Source: Sulfopaludibacter sp963815475 | GTDB lineage: Bacteria; Acidobacteriota; Terriglobia; Bryobacterales; Bryobacteraceae | Assembly (NCBI GenBank): GCA_963815475.1 | Contig: CAWFHD010000003.1 | Span: 7,874,001-7,938,000 of the forward strand | DNA length: 64,000 nucleotides | Reading direction: 5' to 3' | Part shown: piece by piece, positions 21,386 to 27,344 of the stretch | Position numbering within the stretch: position 1 is the first letter of the stretch | How the letters are laid out: every line of letters starts with the position of its first letter | Translations under genes and position numbers: made by a program | The notes under the pieces: generated by a model | Told to the model about the DNA's origin: nothing | Databases searched by the model: none | The model's input: the letters and a program-made list of their open reading frames with translations, nothing else

Positions 21386-21955
21386 ATGACCCGCGAAGAA
21401 TGGTTGTTGAAACTCGCCGATTTGCTGCGCCCGATGTTTAAACAAGCTGGCGCAGAACTCCCCGAAAAACTCCGCGTCTCGGTCGGTTGGCCGAGCACGA
21501 AAGCCACCAGCATGAGGCACCGTGCTATCGGTCAGTGCTGGCCCACGTCGCGCAGTGCGGACAAGGTCAATCAGATTTTCATCTCGCCCTGCCTCGTCGA
21601 TGCAAGGAGAGTGGCAGGCGTCCTGGTTCACGAACTCGTGCATGCCTGGGATGACTGCGCCCACGGTCACAAAGGGCCTTTTCGCGAGAAGGCAAAGGCG
21701 CTGGGCCTCATCGGTAAGATGACGGCCACCGCTGAGAGCGAGGATTTACAGATGAGGCTGGGCCTTCTCCTGGCGTCACTGTGTGAGTATCCGCACGCGG
21801 AACTCAACTACACGAACATGCCGAAGCAATCTACCCGGCTGCTCAAGATCGTCTGCGCCGAATGCGGTGCAATCCTTCGCGCCACCCGTAAGGTTATCGA
21901 CGAGGTTGGCCTGCCCACGTGCGCCTGCGGTGGCGACTTCGAGGAGGCGGAATGA
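21386..21955 (+). CDS. SprT-like zinc metalloprotease
   Basis: 189 residues from ATG 21386; a longer frame exists but its first 63 residues look non-coding. HELVHAWDDCAHGHKGPFREKAKALGL near residues 88-114 carries the HExxH zinc motif and a downstream histidine as in SprT-like domains, and the C-terminus has a zinc ribbon (C-A-E-C-G, then C-A-C-G-G). SprT/Spartan relatives cut DNA-protein crosslinks or chromatin proteins; phages carry many. The target here is unknown. Confidence 0.75.
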   Translation: MTREEWLLKLADLLRPMFKQAGAELPEKLRVSVGWPSTKATSMRHRAIGQCWPTSRSADKVNQIFISPCLVDARRVAGVLVHELVHAWDDCAHGHKGPFREKAKALGLIGKMTATAESEDLQMRLGLLLASLCEYPHAELNYTNMPKQSTRLLKIVCAECGAILRATRKVIDEVGLPTCACGGDFEEAE

Positions 21956-22110
21956 ACGAAGCAGATCGCTTCATCAAAGTCATCACCGGGTACTGCACAA
22001 AACCCGGTATGAGCGGCACTGATGTGTGCGGGCAGTTGATCATCTCGGATGCCGAACTCATGCTCGGCCTGCGCATGCTGATGGATCTCAATAGAGCGGA
22101 GGCCGAGTGA
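21952..22110 (+). CDS. Small hypothetical protein coupled to the SprT-like gene
   Basis: 52 residues; ATGA overlap with the preceding stop. MNEADRFIKVITGYCTKPGM, then LIISDAELMLGLRMLMDLNRAEAE, mostly helical. An AAAACC word lies in the coding sequence. Function unknown. Confidence 0.55.
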   Translation: MNEADRFIKVITGYCTKPGMSGTDVCGQLIISDAELMLGLRMLMDLNRAEAE

Positions 22111-22187
22111 AGGAAAACCTCCAGTACCTACTCTTCTTCATGTGCCTCGCCCTGGCCTTGTACGTTGTGCTCAGTATTCCCAATTAG
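22107..22187 (+). CDS. 26-residue membrane peptide
   Basis: GTG start overlapping the previous TGA as GTGA. MKENLQYLLFFMCLALALYV then VLSIPN: one transmembrane span. Support is the overlap and the span. Confidence 0.5.
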   Translation: MKENLQYLLFFMCLALALYVVLSIPN

Positions 22188-22195
22188 GAGGTTAA

Positions 22196-22387
22196 ATGAA
22201 AAGCAAAATGACTCGTCTGATTGAGCGTGTAGGCCTGCGGAACTGCAAGCTGCACGTATGCCCGAAGTGTGGTGAGATCGGGCTCGAAGTTGTGTGCCCT
22301 GATACCGGCACGTCCTACTTCGTCCACACCACCGATTACAAGAAGGTCTGCACGGTAGTCGCCGCGCAGGTGCCGGTGGCCGCGTGA
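22196..22387 (+). CDS. Small zinc-ribbon protein
   Basis: 63 residues with AGGAGG 4 bases before the ATG. C-P-K-C-G near residue 22-26 and a later C pair (V-C-P-D, K-V-C-T) suggest a zinc ribbon; the N-terminal 15 residues are basic. Possibly DNA or RNA binding. Confidence 0.55.
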   Translation: MKSKMTRLIERVGLRNCKLHVCPKCGEIGLEVVCPDTGTSYFVHTTDYKKVCTVVAAQVPVAA

Positions 22388-22401
22388 TAGCTGGGGGTGT
22401 A

Positions 22402-22476
22402 ATGATTACGGTTGAACTCCCTGTGTTCGAGGTTGGTAGAGGCGTACCTTGTCGACCCGGCACTTTGACGAGCTGA
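22402..22476 (+). CDS. 24-residue peptide overlapping the next gene
   Basis: ATG 22402 with GGGGGTG just upstream; frame MITVELPVFEVGRGVPCRPG then TLTS. It overlaps the TTG-started gene by 28 bases. It may be a coupling peptide for that weak start. Low support. Confidence 0.3.
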   Translation: MITVELPVFEVGRGVPCRPGTLTS

Positions 22477-22724
22477 CGAAGCCGCAGCAGGCTCAAGCTG
22501 TAGACCGAGAGACAACTCGAATTGCTTACGATTTCTGCTCAGGTACACACTGGTATCCCCGCGACCTGAGTCATCCATTTCAAATCGCCGTCGACGCGAT
22601 TGCGGCCAAGGTAGGACCCGGACCCAAGGCCACCGAGATACTCTTATCGCGGCACTACGACTTAGTCGAGAAAGAAGCCCGTCTGTGGGCTTCAGGGAAC
22701 TTCTATAACACGGAGAAACTCTGA
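22449..22724 (+). CDS. Small hypothetical protein, TTG start
   Basis: 91 residues from TTG 22449 (M-S-T-R-H-F-D-E-L-T), with AGAGG 5 bases upstream. Helical, ending SRHYDLVEKEARLWASGNFYNTEKL. Its TGA stop overlaps the ATG of the 455-residue gene. Function unknown. Confidence 0.5.
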   Translation: MSTRHFDELTKPQQAQAVDRETTRIAYDFCSGTHWYPRDLSHPFQIAVDAIAAKVGPGPKATEILLSRHYDLVEKEARLWASGNFYNTEKL

Positions 22725-24091
22725 TGGACACCATGAACGCTTTGTTTGTGATGAACAGTCAAGCGGCTTCAGATGCCGAACTCGCTCTGGAGCCACAACC
22801 CGAAACCGAAACGCGGGATCACTTCAAGATCCCCGAAGAAAATTACCTGCGCCTCGTGGATCGCATCCACAAGCTCTCGCGCCGGTCGCAGAAGCTGGGA
22901 CTGGGCCCGATCAATATCGTTGAACTCGGCACCGAATTCGAGACGAAAAGGGTTCGCGACAAGTTCCTCGATCCTACCGGCACGCTCGACATCTTCATCG
23001 ACCAGATCTTCAAGTATTACCACATCAAGATCGATGGCCAGCGGCCAATCATTGCCGGGTGGCAGTTTGTAGCAACGCTTCAGCACACCGACGGTGGAAA
23101 CCTCCTGCGCGTTGTTCCCGGACACACCGAACCCCTGCCCGAGCGGTACCGCAACTCCGACAACTTCTGTGAGCATTGCCGCACCGACCGGCAGCGCAAG
23201 GACGTCTACGTGCTGCGTCACGAGAACGGCACGTACAAGCAAGTTGGCCGTACTTGTCTGAAGGATTTCATGGGACACGCCAACCCGTACGCCGTCGCCG
23301 AACTGGCTGAGATGTTAGCCACCATCGACGATATGTGCCGGGGAGCTGAGGATGACGATTGGCTCGGCTGTGGAAGCGGATCTCCGCGCTACTTCAGCAT
23401 CGAGAACTTCCTGACCACGGTCGCCACTGTAGTGCGTCAAGATGGCTGGATGTCTCGCACGACTGCACGCGCAACTTTCGGTGGTGCAACTGCCAGCGCC
23501 GACACCGCGTTGTTCCTGCTTATGCCCTCGCTCAACGAAACCGACCGTAAGGCCAAGGCAAAGTACCTGGGCACGGTCGAGGACAGAGCCCAGGCCGTCG
23601 CTGCAATCGAGTGGGCCCGTAATATTGCGGTCGACCCGGAGAACGACTTCATGTGGAATCTGCGCGTCATGGCACACATGGAGGTCGTCGATCACAAAAC
23701 CTCCGGTATTGCTGCTGCGATCATCCGTTGCTACATCGTGGGGATGGAGCGGGAGCTGCGCTACAAGAAGCGCATGAAGGAAGCCTCGGAATCTGAGTTC
23801 TTCGGCACTCCGAAGAAGCGCGAGGAATTCACGCTGACATTGCGCGACGTCATCGCGTGTGACGGCACGTGGCCGTCGATGCTTCATCGCTGGATCACCG
23901 CTGAAGGCAACCTCGCTGTGTGGTTTCAGAGCGGCGGCTCCGAGAGCGGCGAGTTTGAGGTAGGCCAGACCTACAAGGTGAAGGCTACCGTCAAAGATCA
24001 CGAGACGTACAAAGGCATCAAACAGACGGCGCTGACCCGTCTCAAGCTGGTCGAGAAAGTCGTCGAATCGGAGACCTCCCAGGCGGCGTAG
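22724..24091 (+). CDS. Large phage/plasmid conserved protein with Cys site and OB-like end
   Basis: 455 residues, the largest plus-strand gene of the element. CEHCRTDRQRKDVYVL near residue 148-163 and VGRTCLKDFMGH near 172-183 form a Cys3-type zinc site common to a family of large phage and plasmid proteins of unknown function. The C-terminal 70 residues (GNLAVWFQSGG, FEVGQTYKVKATVKDHETYKG) look like an OB fold, suggesting single-stranded DNA or RNA binding. GC-rich codon use matches neighbours. A replication or recombination role is inferred. Confidence 0.7.
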   Translation: MDTMNALFVMNSQAASDAELALEPQPETETRDHFKIPEENYLRLVDRIHKLSRRSQKLGLGPINIVELGTEFETKRVRDKFLDPTGTLDIFIDQIFKYYHIKIDGQRPIIAGWQFVATLQHTDGGNLLRVVPGHTEPLPERYRNSDNFCEHCRTDRQRKDVYVLRHENGTYKQVGRTCLKDFMGHANPYAVAELAEMLATIDDMCRGAEDDDWLGCGSGSPRYFSIENFLTTVATVVRQDGWMSRTTARATFGGATASADTALFLLMPSLNETDRKAKAKYLGTVEDRAQAVAAIEWARNIAVDPENDFMWNLRVMAHMEVVDHKTSGIAAAIIRCYIVGMERELRYKKRMKEASESEFFGTPKKREEFTLTLRDVIACDGTWPSMLHRWITAEGNLAVWFQSGGSESGEFEVGQTYKVKATVKDHETYKGIKQTALTRLKLVEKVVESETSQAA

Positions 24092-24199
24092 TATCTAGGG
24101 AAATAACGGCGGGGCTCGGGAACCTCGCCGTTTAAACGAATCATCTCTTAAGATCTTCTTGTATCGAAGACAGCAACGAGTACAATGGAGAGGACTGCT

Positions 24200-24637
24200 A
24201 TGTTCAGAGTGTACTTCGTAAAAGAAACAGAGTACGGACTGGAAGTGGGCGGGCCAAACGGCCATAAATGGGTCTGCAAGTCTGACGATACGTGGTCGAG
24301 AGCAACCGGCTTCGCGAAAGCGCTTGAAAGAGCGTACCTCGAAGGCCAGAAATCCATAACGCTAGACGTCGAGTTGGCGATTGCGTTGGACTCCCTGGCA
24401 GAACTCGGCAACAATTTGCAGACAATGAACGCAGATGCTCTACGTGCCAAAGTCCAGTCGTTGGCGGCGAAGACGTCTAAAGTAAAGCACAAGATGGACA
24501 GCATCCGTGCGCTGAACCAGAAGCACGAATCTGCGCCAACCGGAGAGGAGGGTGATGAAGGCCAAGCCAGTGTTAAAGACGACCGTCGCACGCCTCTTAG
24601 ACTTGTCGTCCGACGATCCGATCCTGGTCGAGTTTAG
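24200..24637 (+). CDS. Hypothetical protein
   Basis: 145 residues from ATG 24200, preceded by GGAGAGG; an ATG 15 bases earlier lies in the SD. Helical in the middle (ALDSLAELGNNLQTMNADALRAKVQSLAAKTSKVKHKM), perhaps coiled coil. It overlaps the next gene by 83 bases, unusually long; its last 27 residues may be tolerated rather than functional. A GTTTAAAC lies 63 bases upstream. Confidence 0.55.
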   Translation: MFRVYFVKETEYGLEVGGPNGHKWVCKSDDTWSRATGFAKALERAYLEGQKSITLDVELAIALDSLAELGNNLQTMNADALRAKVQSLAAKTSKVKHKMDSIRALNQKHESAPTGEEGDEGQASVKDDRRTPLRLVVRRSDPGRV

Positions 24638-25007
24638 GCGCTACATTCGCCCAGGACTTCCCACCACAGTCACGATGCGGGTCGATGGTCTAAAGATCGC
24701 ATCCGCATCGGGACCTTTTGAGGCTCTTGAAGCTCCTGCTCTGGCCGCGTGGATACAGGCTCAATTTGCAGTGGAGCTGGGAAAACTCGCAAGCCGTGCC
24801 AGAACAAGAATCGTGCAAGAGCGTTTGTCCCTCAGAAAAGACGCTGATCTTCGAGCAGTCGTGGAAGACACCGATGCGGCAGCGGTGGAAGTTTCCCTGC
24901 GTGCGCCGGTAGAAGATCTGCAAGCAGTGTTGCGTGCGCTTGGCTACCGATTCGTTCAGGGCAAGAAGGCTGCAGACTCGACGCTGTACATCCTCTCGAA
25001 GGCTTAA
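24555..25007 (+). CDS. Hypothetical protein
   Basis: 150 residues from ATG 24555, with GGAGAGGAGG 5 bases upstream. Helical, with charged stretches (LASRARTRIVQERLSLRKDADLRAVVED) and a C-terminal alpha/beta segment (VEVSLRAPVEDLQAVLRALGYRFVQGKKAADSTLYILSKA). It ends in an AGGCTTAAGCCT palindrome that also supplies the stop codon of the convergent peptidase gene. Function unknown. Confidence 0.6.
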   Translation: MKAKPVLKTTVARLLDLSSDDPILVEFRRYIRPGLPTTVTMRVDGLKIASASGPFEALEAPALAAWIQAQFAVELGKLASRARTRIVQERLSLRKDADLRAVVEDTDAAAVEVSLRAPVEDLQAVLRALGYRFVQGKKAADSTLYILSKA

Positions 25008-25011
25008 GCCT
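25000..25011. repeat. AGGCTTAAGCCT palindrome serving as a two-way stop
   Basis: One of five exact copies in the element (13677-13688, 16791-16802, 19045-19056, 21352-21363, 25000-25011), plus a near copy at 26651-26662. Four share the 3' extension TGTG. Here GCTTAAGC gives Ala-stop on both strands for two convergent genes. Confidence 0.6.
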
Positions 25012-25471
25012 GTGTGCAGGAGTCCAGGAAGGCCGTAGGGTCTTCGAGGTCGGCGCGGCGCATGTAGGGCAGCGCAGCTCGATCTGTGAGGGGTCCGTGG
25101 CCTTCACCACGGTACAGTTCGAAGTGCAACATCGACTGCGCCACGGTACGCATCTTGCCGACGAAGGCGATCACGTCACCGGCCCGCACCTCGACACCCT
25201 CACGCACGCCACCGGCGGCTTTGCCGATCTCCCCGTAGCGGACAATGCCGATGCCGGGATGCAAAACTTCGATGGCGTAAACGCCGTCGTAGAAGAGGTA
25301 TGGTCCGCGCACGACTTTGCCGTCCGCGACCGCCAAGACTTCGGTGCCCGCCGGTGCGTAAAGATCGCAGCCTGCGTGCTTGCGATGCCCGCCGTCTCGG
25401 GGCCCGCCGAAGGACCGGGGATGTTCATGGTATGACGCCGTCGGGCGTTCGCGAAAAGGGAAGGTGGGCAT
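25004..25471 (-). CDS. M23-family (LytM-like) peptidase
   Basis: 155 residues from ATG 25471. RKHAGCDLYAPAGTEVLAVADGKVV near residues 32-56 holds the first zinc ligands (H and D) and the G-x-x-V-x-A-x-x-D-G-x-V signature. MLHFELYRG near 115 supplies the second H. This is the LytM/lysostaphin fold that cuts peptidoglycan cross-bridges. No signal peptide is visible, so release through a holin or host lysis is expected if it acts as an endolysin. A CCCACA motif ends 6 bases before the ATG. Confidence 0.75.
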   Translation of the reverse strand: MPTFPFRERPTASYHEHPRSFGGPRDGGHRKHAGCDLYAPAGTEVLAVADGKVVRGPYLFYDGVYAIEVLHPGIGIVRYGEIGKAAGGVREGVEVRAGDVIAFVGKMRTVAQSMLHFELYRGEGHGPLTDRAALPYMRRADLEDPTAFLDSCTQA

Positions 25472-25477
25472 ACAGGA

Positions 25478-25493
25478 TATACACCCATGTGGG
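25478..25493 (-). promoter_or_regulatory. Repeated leader motif, copy 13 (minus, divergent pair)
   Basis: CCCACATGGGTGTATA on the minus strand, 6 bases before the peptidase ATG, with no Shine-Dalgarno sequence between. Confidence 0.55.
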
Positions 25494-25500
25494 AATCGGT

Positions 25501-25516
25501 CCCACAAGAGTGTGAA
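25501..25516 (+). promoter_or_regulatory. Repeated leader motif, copy 14 (plus, divergent pair)
   Basis: CCCACAAGAGTGTGAA on the plus strand, 7 bases before ATG 25524. It is placed back-to-back with copy 13, which supports a promoter role for the motif on either strand. Confidence 0.5.
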
Positions 25517-25523
25517 CTTCCTG

Positions 25524-25730
25524 ATGAGCTTAGAACAGCATTATCGAGTGTCGGAAGTGGCAAAGAAGCTGGGCGTCAGTTCGCAAACTGTGCGCAGGAT
25601 TTTTGAAGACATTCCCGGCGTGAAGGTGTATGGAAATCGGTTAGGCACCAAGCACAAGCGCCCGCACAAAACACTGCTCATTCCGGAATCGGTTATCGAG
25701 CACGTCCTCACAGGTGAGTTGTCCGTTTAG
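25524..25730 (+). CDS. Excisionase-like HTH protein
   Basis: 68 residues. YRVSEVAKKLGVSSQTVRRIFEDIPGVKVYGNRLGTKHKRPH is a MerR/excisionase-type winged helix: HTH over residues 7-26, wing after it. Next to the integrase and converging on it by 4 bases, it is probably the recombination directionality factor that favours excision. No ribosome site; the CCCACA motif is 7 bases upstream. Confidence 0.65.
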   Translation: MSLEQHYRVSEVAKKLGVSSQTVRRIFEDIPGVKVYGNRLGTKHKRPHKTLLIPESVIEHVLTGELSV

Positions 25731-27058
25731 GCTCTCTTCTTGCTGATATCCACTACTTCAACCGGCGTCTTGCGCGTTGTTCGTGCTGCGAGCACGCGGG
25801 ACTTCAAATGGTCCTGGCGACTCTTCACGAAGGGCGCATAGTAGCGCTCTGTGGTCTCAAGGCTCTGGTGCCCTAACAGCCGCTGCACCTCTTCGAGTAA
25901 CAGGCCCTCGTTTAAACGGTTGACCGCGAAGCTGTCGCGGAAACGATGCGGACGCACGCCGGGAACTCCTACCGCCTCGCCCGCATTCCTGAGGTAAGCG
26001 TACACGTTGTTCACGATGTATGCCTTCCAGGTTTTCAGATTTGCTTTGTCAATGAAGATGTACTCCGGAGAGAGCTTCTCAAGCCTTCGCAGTTTTTCGC
26101 TCAGCCAGAGAGGCGGGTATACGGTCACCTCGTGGCCGGTCTTGATCTGCCGCGTGGTGTACGTTCCTCCATCCGTGTCCATGATCAAATCGTCCACGCG
26201 AAAGAACACGGCATCGCTTACGCGAAGCCCGGTCTCGTACATCAGCTCTGCCAAGGCTGTCAGATGGTCGGGACGTAATCCCAGAGGGCTGGTCCGTGCG
26301 CGAATAGGATAAGGATTTGGGTTGGGCTTCTTGCTCTCCCTGGAGCCAATACGACCGGCGAGGTACTCCGGAATCCCTGCAAGGATTTTGCGGTAGTTCG
26401 CGTCTCCGGAGACGTCTAGCGGGAGTGTGGCTTCGTCTGGATCAGCATCGGTGGGACGAGCTTTACGCACTGGTGCCACTCGCGATGTCGGGCAATCGTT
26501 GATCCACCCCATTCGCTGCGCGTAGATGAAAAAGCTCGACAACCAACCGAGCCGGTTTCGATGAGTGTTCCTCGATTTCTTTTCCGATACCCAAACGGCC
26601 CTCAACTGATTGACCATATCCGGCGTGACCTTCGCCAACTCTGTGACCGAAGGCTTAAGCCCGTTGCACCGTTTCACGAGCAGACCTACCGTGTGTTCGT
26701 ATTGGTGAATTGTGGACTCGCTTTTCTCGGCGAGTCGCAGTTCGGATATCCACCGCTTGCAGGCCTCATCTATTGAGATGCCGACTTCGTTCACCGTGTC
26801 AGGCTGGTTGAACTCTTTGACCTTCTCGATAGCCGCTTCCAAGGTGTACGCCTTGAGCGATCTGGGGGAAATGAATTTCCCGTAGTCGTTGGTGCCACGA
26901 ATCCAGAATGCGCAGCGGCAATCTCGACCACGGTACTGGAGCAGTGCCTTCTTGTCTTGCTCCATCAAGCTGGCCGTATCGGCTGTGGAGATGATCTTTT
27001 TTGAAGCCAACCGCCCGAGGCAATCGTCATCGTGGCGGCGCTTATATAGGACAAGCAT
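25727..27058 (-). CDS. Tyrosine recombinase (integrase) of the element
   Basis: About 443 residues from ATG 27058; a longer frame adds 10. An N-terminal SAM-like core-binding domain (around residues 95-200, SIDEACKRWISELRLAEKSES) precedes the catalytic domain. The catalytic set is visible: R in YETGLRVSDAV, K in IKTGHEV, H-x-x-R in RPHRFRDSF, H in LLGHQSLETTERYY, with the nucleophilic Tyr in the last motif. It lies at the right end, 46 bases from the permease fragment, as expected for a site-specific integrase. AAAGGA precedes the start closely. Confidence 0.9.
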   Translation of the reverse strand: MLVLYKRRHDDDCLGRLASKKIISTADTASLMEQDKKALLQYRGRDCRCAFWIRGTNDYGKFISPRSLKAYTLEAAIEKVKEFNQPDTVNEVGISIDEACKRWISELRLAEKSESTIHQYEHTVGLLVKRCNGLKPSVTELAKVTPDMVNQLRAVWVSEKKSRNTHRNRLGWLSSFFIYAQRMGWINDCPTSRVAPVRKARPTDADPDEATLPLDVSGDANYRKILAGIPEYLAGRIGSRESKKPNPNPYPIRARTSPLGLRPDHLTALAELMYETGLRVSDAVFFRVDDLIMDTDGGTYTTRQIKTGHEVTVYPPLWLSEKLRRLEKLSPEYIFIDKANLKTWKAYIVNNVYAYLRNAGEAVGVPGVRPHRFRDSFAVNRLNEGLLLEEVQRLLGHQSLETTERYYAPFVKSRQDHLKSRVLAARTTRKTPVEVVDISKKRA

Positions 27059-27103
27059 GTCCTTTATTGTAGCGCAGGCCGCGTGCAAATTCGTTACAAA
27101 ATC

Positions 27104-27250
27104 TCAAAATAGTCGAAAACTAAGGCGATTTTGGGCCCCTAGAATGATGTACGCCATCGTCATAAAGGTGGTGAAGCCCGCGAGGATTTCGGTCCTCCAA
27201 TCGGCGCCGAGCTTCGCGAATTCGAAATAGGCCTCCAGGCGTTGGCGCAT
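27104..27250 (-). pseudogene. 5' fragment of an AzgA-type purine permease, cut by integration
   Basis: From ATG 27250, 37 codons match the start of AzgA/NCS2 guanine-hypoxanthine permeases (LEAYFEFAKLGADWRTEILA, then GFTTFMTMAYIIL). After the MAYIIL block, at 27,140, the family sequence stops; 11 unrelated codons follow and then TGA. This is the host gene disrupted by the element. The family name is from memory but the N-terminal motif is distinctive. Confidence 0.75.
27130..27160. other. Right junction (attachment site region) of the element
   Basis: Permease homology ends at about 27,140, just beyond the integrase start. The crossover core should lie in the codons for MAYIIL (27,140-27,157), since integrases often keep part of the target gene. 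The matching left copy would be outside the window, at the 5' end of the rest of the permease gene. Confidence 0.55.
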
Positions 27251-27344
27251 GGTTTTTCATTGTAGCCCGGGCACGTCCGCCCCTTTATGGAATCCTTATC
27301 CTTCGATTACTACTTACTTATCGGGACGGTCTTAATGTGAAAGC

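Larger units (their letters stand above)
15083..23701 (+). repeat. Dispersed strand-biased word AAAACC (about 38 copies)
   Basis: The word AAAACC, most often as TAAAACCC or AAAACCGCC, recurs on the plus strand from 15.08 kb, about once per 160 bases up to 20.8 kb and more sparsely to 23.7 kb. By hand I count about 38, against one or two expected by composition. The complement GGTTTT is nearly absent. Copies lie between genes, directly after stop codons and inside genes in at least two reading frames, so protein sequence does not explain them. Confidence 0.65.

Noticed and set aside
15083..23701. G-quadruplex or telomere-like repeats from the CCCC/GGGG tracts
   Set aside because: The tracts are single and dispersed, on average about 160 bases apart, with no tandem run of four.
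27251..27344. Lysine riboswitch before aspartate kinase
   Set aside because: Only 94 bases are available, too short, and no lysine-riboswitch core was visible.
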